DNA of 36,552 nucleotides from Actinomycetes bacterium. Lineage in GTDB: Bacteria; Actinomycetota; Acidimicrobiia; Acidimicrobiales; RAAP-2. The stretch's first letter is position 1; each line of letters begins with the position of its first letter. A program made the position numbers and the translations under genes. Shown in pieces: positions 25,184-32,679 of this stretch. Location of the stretch: assembly GCA_021790675.1 (NCBI GenBank), contig JAJYGN010000009.1, positions 1-36,552 on the forward strand, in the 5' to 3' direction. Below the pieces are notes generated by a model. The model was not told where the DNA came from, made no database searches, and saw nothing but the letters and a program-made list of their open reading frames with translations.

Positions 25184-26551
25184 ATGACGCAACTTGATTC
25201 GGACCGTGGCCGGGCACTACCGGGCGGCAGTCGCGTACCCCCGAGCGCACTCGAGGCCGAGGAGTCGCTGATCGGTGCGATGCTCCTGTCGCCCGAGGCT
25301 GTGAGTATCGCCTATGAGACCGTGAGCGCCGAGGACTTCTACCGTCCCTTGCACGGCCAGATCTTCACCGCCATCGTCGCGCTCGTGAACGCAGCCGAGC
25401 CAGTGGACTACGTGACGGTCCAGGCGAAGCTCCAAGAGCACGGGGCCGCCGCCGTCGAGCTCGCGGTCCTATCCTCGCTCCAGCTCAACACGCCCTCGGC
25501 CGCCAACGCCCAGCACTACGCCGAGATCGTGCGGGACAAGGCCCAGCAGCGGCGCCTGATCGGCGTCGCCGGCGAGGTGATGGACGAGGCTTATCGCCCT
25601 ACCGATGACGTGGCCGGCCTGATCGACGAGGCCGAGCGCAAGATCAACGCCATCGCCGACAACCGGCGGATCGACTCGGTCTCCTTACTCCAGGGCCTCT
25701 TGCTCGAGGAGGCCAACATCCTCGAGACCCGTGGCGAGACCCGCGGCCAGCTGAACGGGCTCGAGACGGGCTACCGCTCACTCGACTTGGTCCTGCAGGG
25801 GCTCCAGCCAACCAGCCTGACGATCGTCGGCGCGCGGCCCGGCACCGGTAAGACGGCCTTCGCTCTGGGCGTGCTGGTGCACGTGGGCGCCGTCGTCGGT
25901 CGGCCCGCGCTCTACTTCTCACTCGAGATGAGCCGACAGGAACTCGCTGAGCGAATCCTGGCGTCCACCGCGCGGATCGACTCGTCCAAGCTGCGCACCG
26001 GCGACCTCAACGACAACGACTGGCGCATCGCCCACGAGGCCTTCAGCTTCCTCGCGCCGGCCAAGATCTTCATCGACGACAACCCGTCGCTCACGGTGAT
26101 GGACGTCCGCGCGCGCGCGCGACGCATCAAGCAGCAGCAGGGCGACCTCGGCGTGGTCATCGTCGACTACATCCAGCTGATGAGCTCGCGCATGCGCGCC
26201 GAGAACCGCCAGGTGGAGGTATCCGAGATGAGCCGGTCCCTAAAGATCCTCGCGCGCGAGCTGCAGTGCCCGGTGATCGCGCTCTCGCAGCTCTCGCGAA
26301 AGCTCGAGGACCGCGCCGACAAGCGGCCGATCATGTCGGACCTGCGCGAGTCCGGTTCGCTCGAGCAGGACGCGGACGTCGTGCTGTTCCTCTTTCGGCC
26401 CGAGCAGTATGGCGAAGTCTCCAACGACAAGAAGGCCGACGCCGAGGTGATCGTGGGCAAGAACCGCAACGGCCCGACGCGCAGCGCGCACCTGACCTGG
26501 CGCGGCGAGTTCGCCCGGTTCGACAACGTCGCCGACGCCCGCGACTTCTAA
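25184..26551 (+). CDS. dnaB: Replicative DNA helicase DnaB
   Basis: 455-residue hexameric 5'-3' helicase. The N-terminal domain starts PPSALEAEESLIGAMLLSPEA. The RecA-like domain has Walker A GARPGTGKTAF (216-226), Walker B VVIVDYIQLM, and late motifs ALSQLSRKLE and SDLRESGSLEQDADVV. No intein is seen, although actinobacterial dnaB genes often carry one. Its own promoter should lie in the 170-nt gap after the rplI terminator. The DciA-like protein at 43-345 is a candidate loader. Confidence 0.97.
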   Translation: MTQLDSDRGRALPGGSRVPPSALEAEESLIGAMLLSPEAVSIAYETVSAEDFYRPLHGQIFTAIVALVNAAEPVDYVTVQAKLQEHGAAAVELAVLSSLQLNTPSAANAQHYAEIVRDKAQQRRLIGVAGEVMDEAYRPTDDVAGLIDEAERKINAIADNRRIDSVSLLQGLLLEEANILETRGETRGQLNGLETGYRSLDLVLQGLQPTSLTIVGARPGTGKTAFALGVLVHVGAVVGRPALYFSLEMSRQELAERILASTARIDSSKLRTGDLNDNDWRIAHEAFSFLAPAKIFIDDNPSLTVMDVRARARRIKQQQGDLGVVIVDYIQLMSSRMRAENRQVEVSEMSRSLKILARELQCPVIALSQLSRKLEDRADKRPIMSDLRESGSLEQDADVVLFLFRPEQYGEVSNDKKADAEVIVGKNRNGPTRSAHLTWRGEFARFDNVADARDF

Positions 26552-26605
26552 GGGCGAAGCGACCGAGTCCGCTCGCCCGACTCCGTGGCACTACGAGCCC
26601 CGGGC

Positions 26606-26619
26606 CCGTGGTTTCACGC
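26606..26619. promoter_or_regulatory. Palindrome copy 1 (upstream of membrane protein)
   Basis: CCGTGGTTTCACGC, of the form CCGTG-N4-CACG(G/C), 60 bp upstream of the membrane-protein start. It shares arms with the palindromes at 29787-29800 and 30020-30033. It is the least symmetrical of the three, with one arm base different. Confidence 0.45.
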
Positions 26620-26678
26620 TAGTGGTGCGTCTGTCCTCTCCCCATGATTGAGAGAGGGAACTTTCGACGAGGAGGCTC

Positions 26679-27629
26679 ATGTCGACGTACGCAGCCCACA
26701 GCACGGTCTCACTACGCGAACGCAGCCACGCCGGCGCGGTCACCCGACTCGAAGCACGCCGGCGTCTCCTGCAGGTCGCCCTCGGCGTCATCTGGCTCGT
26801 CGACGCCGCGCTGCAGTTCCAGCCCTACATGTTCACCCGGTCCTTCGTCACCAACGCCCTGGCGCCCGTGGCGTCGTCGAACCCGTGGCTCTTCGCCCAA
26901 CCCATGGTGTGGGCGGACCACTTCATGATCCACGACATCGCGTGGTGGAACACCCTCTACGCCACGATCCAGCTGCTCATCGCGATCGGCCTTTTCTGGC
27001 GGCCAACCGTGCGCGTGGCGCTCGCGACCTCGATCGCCTGGAGCCTCGCCGTCTGGTGGTTCGCCGAGGGATTCGGCGGCGTGTTCGCCAGCGCGTCGCC
27101 ACTGTCGGGCCAGCCGGGTGCGGTCCTGCTCTACGCCGTGGTCGCCGTCTTGCTCTGGCCGACGGGTGCCGGTGACGCATCGTTGGTCGCCTACGAAGCG
27201 CCGTGGGGCAAGCGCGGGGCGATCGCCGCGTGGCTCGTACTCTGGTTCGACTTCGCGGTGTACTTTCTCGTGCCCGCGAACCGGGCGCCCCAGGCCATGC
27301 ACGACTTGGTGTCCTCGATGGCCTCGGGCGAGCCGGGCTGGGTCCAGTCGATCGACCGTGGCCTCGCCGCCCTCGTCGACGGACGCGGCCTCGCGTTCTC
27401 GATCGCGCTGGCGGCGCTCAGCGTCGGCGTCGCGCTCGCGATCGTCGTGCCATGGCTGATCCGTCCGGCGCTCGTCGTGGCGCTCGTGATTGCGGCCTTC
27501 ATCTGGCTCGCGCAGGACTTCGGGGGCATCTTCACGTCCCAGGGCACTGACGTCAACTCGGGCCCGCTGATCGCGCTACTCGCGTGGACGTACTGGCCGC
27601 TGGCCAAGCGCCAAGGCGCAGACCGATAG
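26679..27629 (+). CDS. Conserved multi-pass membrane protein
   Basis: 316 residues, family not firmly named. About seven hydrophobic segments are seen: LLQVALGVIWLVDAALQF (30-47), TLYATIQLLIAIGLFW, VALATSIAWSLAVWWF, AVLLYAVVAVLLWP, AIAAWLVLWFDFAVYFLVP, a segment near FSIALAALSVGVALAIVVP, and ALVVALVIAAFIWLA. Conserved-looking polar loops include QPYMFTRSFV and WFAEGFGGVF, the latter echoed by AQDFGGIF near the end, which suggests an internal repeat. The GAGGAGG ribosome site is strong. It converges on the sensor-kinase gene with an 11-base gap. The shared upstream palindrome ties it to the copper-protein cluster (inference). Confidence 0.75.
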   Translation: MSTYAAHSTVSLRERSHAGAVTRLEARRRLLQVALGVIWLVDAALQFQPYMFTRSFVTNALAPVASSNPWLFAQPMVWADHFMIHDIAWWNTLYATIQLLIAIGLFWRPTVRVALATSIAWSLAVWWFAEGFGGVFASASPLSGQPGAVLLYAVVAVLLWPTGAGDASLVAYEAPWGKRGAIAAWLVLWFDFAVYFLVPANRAPQAMHDLVSSMASGEPGWVQSIDRGLAALVDGRGLAFSIALAALSVGVALAIVVPWLIRPALVVALVIAAFIWLAQDFGGIFTSQGTDVNSGPLIALLAWTYWPLAKRQGADR

Positions 27630-27642
27630 CGCGCGTCGGTCT
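27620..27642. terminator. Short bidirectional terminator
   Basis: AGACCGA (27620-27626) pairs with TCGGTCT (27636-27642) across a nine-base loop. It overlaps the ends of both convergent genes (membrane protein and sensor kinase). Confidence 0.5.
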
Positions 27643-29080
27643 AGTCGCCGCGAACGAGCGCGTCGACCGAGACGCGGTGTAGCGGCACGGTGGCCTCGAC
27701 CGTCGTCCCCTCGCCGACCGTCGAGCTGACCTCGCAGTGGCCGTCGAGGAGGTTAGCCCGCTCGCGCATGCTCAGGATGCCGAGGTGATTGCCCGAGACC
27801 AGGCTGTCGCGACTGACGTCAAAGCCGACACCGTCGTCGACGATCGTGACGTGGGCGCAGTCGTCGGCGTAGTGGATCGAGACCACGAGGGTGGCGGCGT
27901 GGGCGTGGCGGATGACGTTGCGCACCGCCTCTTGGACGATGCGAAACAGTCCGACCTCGGCCTCGTGGGAACCGCTTACGACGTCTCCGGTCACGATGAA
28001 GTCGGTGGTCAGTCCCTCGTCGACCTCGAGGTCGACGACGAGGCCACGAACGGCCGCGACGAGGCCGTGCTGGTCGAGGCCGGCGGGGTGTAGCCCGCGG
28101 GTCACCTCGCGCAGGTGTCCGACGACGTTGAGCAGCTCCTCGCGGACCGTCGCGAACTGCTCGACGCGCTCGAGGCCGTCGATCTGCTCGGTCGGCGAGC
28201 CCAGGACCTCGAGGCGGCGGGCCAGCTGGAGCAGCCGCTGCAAGGGGTCGTCGTGGATCTCGCGGGCGATGCGCCGCCGCTCGTCCTCTTGTGCCTGGAG
28301 GACCTCGATCGCCCAGGCGCGCGCCTCGCGCTCGTTGCGGTACTCCTCGGTGACGTCCTCGAGGACCACTTGGCGGATCGAGCCGACGGCGCTGGGCTCG
28401 AAGTTCGAGACCGAGACCCGGAAGATCCGCTCCTCCTCGTCGTCTGGCGGCCGCAGTGCGATCTGGATCACGCGCCCTTCGACGAGGTCGTGATTGGGCA
28501 CGTCGAACAGCTCGGTCACCAGCCGGCCGGCGGCGCCGGGGTGCAGTTCTAGGGCGGCGGGATTGGCCTCGAGCACTTCACCCGACGGGTCGATCAGGAA
28601 GATCGGCGAGGTGTTCACGTCAAAGAGGCGGTGGTAGTGGCGCTCGGCGACGCGCCGTTCCGCTTCGGCGACCTCGGCGCGCGCTCGCTCGAGGTGCGCG
28701 CGCTCGATCTCGAGGCCCACGAAGAGGGCCACGACGAACACGACGGCGAGCTGGACGAGGTCCTGGCGGTAGTGGCCGTTCCCGTCGGGGATGAGCAGGT
28801 CGGGCATCCACAGGAGCATCGCCCACACGACCGTGGCCGCCGACCCCGAGAGTCCGTAGCGCAAGGCGGCGTAGCCGACGGGGATCAGCAGCAGGTCGAT
28901 CGGCACGCCGTAGGGCAGCACGCTGCCCTGGAGCGTGTTGTGCATGTCGACGACGATGTGGATGATGGCCCAGAAGACGACCATGGCCTGGACGGCCCAG
29001 AAGGCCCGCTCGCGTACCGGGGGGTGCAGCGCGCGGACGAGGATGAGTCGGATCGGGATGCGGGGGTTGGCGGTGCTCAC
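27641..29080 (-). CDS. NarL-type sensor histidine kinase with PAS domain
   Basis: 479 residues. The N-terminus has about four transmembrane segments (FWAVQAMVVFWAIIHIVV, IDLLLIPVGYAALRYGL, a segment near ATVVWAMLLWMPDLLI, and LVQLAVVFVVALFVGLEI), with little outside the membrane. A coiled linker and a PAS domain (about 148-245, YHRLFDVNTSPIFLIDPSGE) follow. Next comes a HisKA_3 dimerisation domain with phospho-acceptor H276 in REIHDDPLQRLLQLARRLE, then an HATPase_c domain (IVQEAVRNVIRHAHA, DDGVGFD). The start overlaps the regulator stop by four bases. The signal is unknown; a membrane or redox cue read by PAS is plausible. Confidence 0.9.
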   Translation of the reverse strand: MSTANPRIPIRLILVRALHPPVRERAFWAVQAMVVFWAIIHIVVDMHNTLQGSVLPYGVPIDLLLIPVGYAALRYGLSGSAATVVWAMLLWMPDLLIPDGNGHYRQDLVQLAVVFVVALFVGLEIERAHLERARAEVAEAERRVAERHYHRLFDVNTSPIFLIDPSGEVLEANPAALELHPGAAGRLVTELFDVPNHDLVEGRVIQIALRPPDDEEERIFRVSVSNFEPSAVGSIRQVVLEDVTEEYRNEREARAWAIEVLQAQEDERRRIAREIHDDPLQRLLQLARRLEVLGSPTEQIDGLERVEQFATVREELLNVVGHLREVTRGLHPAGLDQHGLVAAVRGLVVDLEVDEGLTTDFIVTGDVVSGSHEAEVGLFRIVQEAVRNVIRHAHAATLVVSIHYADDCAHVTIVDDGVGFDVSRDSLVSGNHLGILSMRERANLLDGHCEVSSTVGEGTTVEATVPLHRVSVDALVRGD

Positions 29081-29751
29081 TTGCTCGGTTTGGGAGAGGC
29101 CAGGTGATGCTCGATCGCGAAGATGGTCGCCTCGGTGCGCGAGCGCACGCCGAGCTTGTTGAGGATCGCCGAGACGTAGCTCTCGATGGTCCGCAGCCCA
29201 ATGCCCAGGTCGAGGGCGATCTCCTTGTTGGAGCGGCCCCGCACCAGGGCGGCGATGACGTCGAGCTCGCGCGCGGTCAGGCGGTGGATCAGCTCCTCCT
29301 CGGGCGGCTGGCGCCGGCCCGCGAGGCGGTGCGAGAGGGACCCGTCGATGACCGTGCCGCCGACCGAGACGGTTCGCGCGGCCGCGACGAACTCGGCGGC
29401 GCTGGCGGTCTTGAGCAGGTAGCCGCCGGCGCCGGCGGCGAGCGCCTCGGAGAAGTAGACGTAGTCGTCGTGGGCCGAGAGCATCAGGCAGCGGATCGGC
29501 AACTTCTCGGCGACGACTTCGCGCACGACTTCGACACCGCTGCCATCAGGTAGTTCGATGTCGATGACCATGAGCTTGGGGCGCAAGCGGCGAGCCGACA
29601 CCAGGGCTTCTTGCACGGAGCCGACCTCGTCGACGACCACAATGTCCGGGTCGCGCTCGAGCATCTTGCGGGTTCCCTCGCGCACCACCTCGTGATCGTC
29701 CACCACGATCACGGAAATCGGCGTCGATTCAACCACTTCGGTGTCGGCCAC
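29077..29751 (-). CDS. NarL/FixJ-family response regulator
   Basis: 224 residues. The receiver domain has acidic pair D18/D19, phospho-acceptor D64 (MVIDIELPDG), switch Ser in LMLSAHDD, and Lys in YLLKTAS. The C-terminal LuxR-type HTH reads LTARELDVIAALVRGRSNKEIALDLGI split over the helices, then RTIESYVSAILNKLGVRSR. GTG start at 29751. It precedes its kinase in a two-gene operon and diverges from the copper-protein cluster. The palindromes in the divergent region are its obvious candidate binding sites. Confidence 0.93.
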   Translation of the reverse strand: MADTEVVESTPISVIVVDDHEVVREGTRKMLERDPDIVVVDEVGSVQEALVSARRLRPKLMVIDIELPDGSGVEVVREVVAEKLPIRCLMLSAHDDYVYFSEALAAGAGGYLLKTASAAEFVAAARTVSVGGTVIDGSLSHRLAGRRQPPEEELIHRLTARELDVIAALVRGRSNKEIALDLGIGLRTIESYVSAILNKLGVRSRTEATIFAIEHHLASPKPSK

Positions 29752-29778
29752 GACTTCACCTTACGGCAGCGTTCCGGC

Positions 29779-29810
29779 GGTCTTTACCGTGAATTCACGG
29801 ACGAAAGACC
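29779..29810. promoter_or_regulatory. Palindrome copy 2, extended (upstream of response regulator)
   Basis: The core CCGTGAATTCACGG (29787-29800) is a perfect 14-bp palindrome. It is nested in wider arms GGTCTTT (29779-29785) and AAAGACC (29804-29810). The core centre is about 42 bp upstream of the regulator start, so it may serve autoregulation. Confidence 0.6.
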
Positions 29811-30019
29811 TGAAATAGCACGTGTTGGGGCTCGCAATGACCGAGCGCGGCGGGGGTTTCGACCCGGTCGAGGGACGGGCCGGTCGCAAGGTCACCAGGG
29901 GTGACGTCGACACCCGGTCGACCGCCGCCCACGGCGGCGCCCGGCGCCGACGGCGTCGATCGGCTGACGGGCTTAGACGCCCACGACGTTCATGAGGCGA
30001 CACGTCGCTCGTCGGCGTT

Positions 30020-30033
30020 CCGTGATTCCACGG
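30020..30033. promoter_or_regulatory. Palindrome copy 3 (upstream of copper-protein cluster)
   Basis: CCGTGATTCCACGG, matching copy 2 at 12 of 14 positions with identical five-base arms. It ends five bases before TTGACC (30039-30044), the usual place for an activator next to the -35. Confidence 0.6.
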
Positions 30034-30134
30034 GACGGTTGACCCGAGGGATTTCTCTACCACTTCATGTGGCGTGGCCCAAAGATGATCAAGGTTCGAA
30101 TCACCATCGTGATCATGGCCAGGAGGAGCGAGTG

Positions 30135-30698
30135 ATGAGCAACGAAACGACCGTGGTTAATCGAGCAGCCGACGCTAAGGAGACGCATCGAGTTCGCGGA
30201 TTGGTGAACCTGGTCGCGGGGATCGTCATCGTCGCGGCCGTCGTCTTCGCGCTCACCGCTGGTGCTGGGGCGATCTGGCACAAGGTCACCGGCACGTCGC
30301 CAGCGCCGGGCGCGACCGCGAGTGCCGCGGCGCCGGCGACCGCGTCGAGCGCCGTCGCGGTGAAGCTCGAGATCAACCCCCCGCCGGTCGGCGGCGTGAA
30401 GGGTGCGGGCGGCGTGGTCATGGACGCCTTCGTCCCATCGACGTTCACGATGACCGTTGGCCAGACCTACGACATCACGATGTACAACTACGACACCCAG
30501 TCGCACTCGTGGATGTCGCCCGACCTCAACGTGAGCGTCGTCGCGCCAGCGGGCAGCGCCTCGTCGCCCTCGGTCACCCACTTCACGCTCAAGCCCACCA
30601 AGGCCGGCCAGATTCAGTGGTTCTGCGCCCTGCCCTGTGACAAGACCGCCATGGCGACCAATGGCTTCATGCGCGGCTACGTGACCGTCAAGGCCTAG
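30135..30698 (+). CDS. Membrane-anchored COX2/cupredoxin-like protein A
   Basis: 187 residues. A membrane anchor (LVNLVAGIVIVAAVVFALTAG, about 23-43 in two halves around Gly29) and an Ala/Thr/Ser/Pro linker precede a cupredoxin-like domain (about 78-187). Possible copper ligands are H124 (QSHSW), C164 and C168 (WFCALPCDK), and M173 or M179. The first-His and C-x3-C positions match cytochrome oxidase subunit II, but its H and E ligands are absent. It differs most from the next three proteins. ATG at 30135 has AGGAGGAG upstream; a GTG one codon earlier is less well spaced. First gene of the cluster. Confidence 0.75.
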   Translation: MSNETTVVNRAADAKETHRVRGLVNLVAGIVIVAAVVFALTAGAGAIWHKVTGTSPAPGATASAAAPATASSAVAVKLEINPPPVGGVKGAGGVVMDAFVPSTFTMTVGQTYDITMYNYDTQSHSWMSPDLNVSVVAPAGSASSPSVTHFTLKPTKAGQIQWFCALPCDKTAMATNGFMRGYVTVKA

Positions 30699-30757
30699 CC
30701 ACACCCACTTCTACTGACCCCCCCAACACAAGCCACTACCCAAGGGAGCAATGAATT

Positions 30758-31318
30758 ATGAACCGACCACTGACCAAGATCGCGGCGCTGCTGCTGGCAG
30801 TTTCCCCGGCAGTCGCGACGGCGTTCGTCGGCGGCACCGCGGCCGCGGCCGCACCCCACGTCGTCGAGCACATGCGTTTGATCACGGGCAAGATGGATGG
30901 CAAGCCGGGCTGGCCGAAGATCACCAACGCGTCCTGGAAGGTGCACAAGGGTGACGTGGTCACGGTGCAGCTCGTGAGCTTCGACGACGGCACGGCCCCG
31001 CTGATGGGCCAGTACATGACCTACGCGAACGTCAAGGGCACGCTCAACGGCAAGGAGCTCGTCAACGGCAAGCCCGTCGCGAACGTCTCGGACATCAACA
31101 TCGCGCACACCTTCACGGTGCCGGGTCTCGGCTTTAACATGCCGATCCCCGTCGCGCCGACCGGTGGTCACGTCGTCGTCACGGCGAGCTTCGTTGCTTC
31201 TAAGACCGGCACCTTCGTCTGGCACTGCTACGCCCCGTGCGGCAGCGGCACCAACGGCATGGCCGGCGCGATGTCAACCATGGGGTGGATGACGGGCAAG
31301 GTGACCGTCGTCGGTTAG
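30758..31318 (+). CDS. Secreted CuA-like cupredoxin B
   Basis: 186 residues with a Sec signal peptide (LTKIAALLLAVSPAVATAF, cleaved near Ala32). The exported domain contains SFDDGTAPLMGQYM, H117 in NIAHTFTV, GFNMPIPVAPTG and the terminal metal motif WHCYAPCGSGTNGM. With CuA numbering, C157 and C161 and M168 fall exactly at the COX2 spacing, but the His at +4 from the second Cys is T165. The tail has further Met residues (M172, M175, M178). ATG at 30758 with AAGGGAG upstream, 59 nt after gene A. Paralogue of C and D. Confidence 0.75.
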   Translation: MNRPLTKIAALLLAVSPAVATAFVGGTAAAAAPHVVEHMRLITGKMDGKPGWPKITNASWKVHKGDVVTVQLVSFDDGTAPLMGQYMTYANVKGTLNGKELVNGKPVANVSDINIAHTFTVPGLGFNMPIPVAPTGGHVVVTASFVASKTGTFVWHCYAPCGSGTNGMAGAMSTMGWMTGKVTVVG

Positions 31319-31378
31319 AGCCGGCCCGAACAACGTGTTCGAGCGGGAATGCAGTACTCAACCAAGAGGAGAGATGAG

Positions 31379-31945
31379 ATGAAGAACACAGTGACCAAGG
31401 CGGCGGCCCTGGTCCTCGCCGTGGCACCTGTACTTGGCGCGGGCATCGTCAGTGGCACTGCGAGTGCCTCGACACCGACCCACGTGACCGAGGTGATGCA
31501 GATCCTGACGACCGGCAAGCTGGCCGGTAGTGGTGAGCAGCCGCGCTTCACGAACTCGGCCTGGACGGTGCACAAGGGCGAGACCGTGACCATCAAGATC
31601 GTGAGCTTCGACGATGGCTCGGCACCGTTGATGGGCCAGTACATGAAGTACACGAAGGTCATGGGCACCGTCAACGGTACGGAAGTCGCCGGCGGCAAGA
31701 CCGTGAACAACGTGTCGGACATCAACGTCTCGCACACCTTCACCATCGCCTCGCTCGGCTTCAACATGCCCGTGCCCGTCGCCCCGACCGGCAAGAGCAT
31801 CGTGGTGACCGCCACCTTCAAGCCGACCAAGACCGGCACGTTCACCTGGAACTGCTACGCGCCGTGTGGCACGGGCAGCGTCGGCATGAACGGGGCCATG
31901 AAGACCAGCGGCTGGATGACCGGCAAGATCAAGGTCGTTTCATGA
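31379..31945 (+). CDS. Secreted CuA-like cupredoxin C
   Basis: 188 residues with signal peptide (VTKAAALVLAVAPVLGAG, cleaved near Ala30). It has the same domain as protein B: SFDDGSAPLMGQYM, H119 (NVSHTFTI), GFNMPVPVAPTG and WNCYAPCGTGSVGM, with C159, C163, M170 and S167 where CuA has His. Its tail has fewer Met than B. ATG at 31379 has GAGGAG upstream; an earlier in-frame ATG at 31349 would add ten polar residues before the signal peptide. The stop overlaps the next start (ATGA). Confidence 0.75.
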   Translation: MKNTVTKAAALVLAVAPVLGAGIVSGTASASTPTHVTEVMQILTTGKLAGSGEQPRFTNSAWTVHKGETVTIKIVSFDDGSAPLMGQYMKYTKVMGTVNGTEVAGGKTVNNVSDINVSHTFTIASLGFNMPVPVAPTGKSIVVTATFKPTKTGTFTWNCYAPCGTGSVGMNGAMKTSGWMTGKIKVVS

Positions 31946-32679
31946 GCAGTCGCCACACAACTGGCGCAAGCAACCCCGGGCGCGACAGCGCCCGGGGTCC
32001 GCTTGCGCGTCTCGGCGCTATGGACCCGCTCGACCGCCTCGGCCGTCTGAGCTGGCGTCGTCCGGCGACTTTCGCTCGGAACGGTGGTGTGGTCATCGGG
32101 TCGATCGCGGGGATCTTGGTGGGGCTCGCCGTGACCGTCGCGCTCGTCGGCGGCATCGCCGCGGGCGTGACCCGGCTCACGCGCTCGAACCCGCCCGCGG
32201 CCATCAAGCCGCACGGTCAGGTGACCGAGACAATGGAGATTCAAACGGGCACGCTCGCCGGCTTCGGCGACCAGCCGCAGTACTCGAATCCGGACTGGAC
32301 GGTGCACGTCGGTGAGCGCGTCACGGTCAAGATCGTGAGCTTCGACGACGGGACCGCCCCACTCATGGGCGCCCAGATGATGTACGACAAGGTCGAGGGC
32401 TCGACCACCGGCAGCGAGACCGCGGGCGGCAAGACGATCTCGTCGGTGCCGGACACCAACGTCGCGCACACCTTCACGGTGGTCGGGTTGCGCTTCAACA
32501 TGCCGATCCCGGCGGCGCCAACCGGCAAGTCGGTGACGGTCGTCGCCACGTTCATCCCCACCAAGACGGGGACGTTCACGTGGCAGTGCTACGCCCCCTG
32601 TGGCGCGGGCACGAATGGTATGGGCGGCGCGATGTCGACCATGAAATGGATGGAAGGCAAGATCAAGGTGACAGCATGA
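31942..32679 (+). CDS. Membrane-anchored CuA-like cupredoxin D
   Basis: 245 residues. About 48 cytoplasmic residues precede an anchor helix (VIGSIAGILVGLAVTVALVG, 51-70), then the same exported domain as B and C. Seen: SFDDGTAPLMGAQM, H176 (NVAHTFTV), RFNMPIPAAPTG and WQCYAPCGAGTNGM with C216, C220, T224 and M227, plus M231, M234 and M237 in the tail. It resembles protein B with an anchor in place of the signal peptide. Four-base overlaps with the gene before and after show a single translated unit leading into the iron-sulfur subunit. Confidence 0.75.
   Translation: MSSRHTTGASNPGRDSARGPLARLGAMDPLDRLGRLSWRRPATFARNGGVVIGSIAGILVGLAVTVALVGGIAAGVTRLTRSNPPAAIKPHGQVTETMEIQTGTLAGFGDQPQYSNPDWTVHVGERVTVKIVSFDDGTAPLMGAQMMYDKVEGSTTGSETAGGKTISSVPDTNVAHTFTVVGLRFNMPIPAAPTGKSVTVVATFIPTKTGTFTWQCYAPCGAGTNGMGGAMSTMKWMEGKIKVTA

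Larger units (their letters stand above)
29752..30134. promoter_or_regulatory. Divergent control region between regulator and copper-protein cluster
   Basis: 383 bp with no gene. It contains two related palindromes (29787-29800 and 30020-30033) and a -35-like TTGACC at 30039-30044 with no good -10 at normal spacing, as expected of an activator-dependent promoter. An AGGAGGAG ribosome site is at 30121-30128. The middle is very GC-rich and shows nothing else I recognise. Confidence 0.55.

Noticed and set aside
30089..30115. GGTTCGAATC resembling a tRNA T-loop
   Set aside because: No acceptor, D or anticodon arms can be folded around it. It is promoter/leader sequence of the copper-protein cluster.
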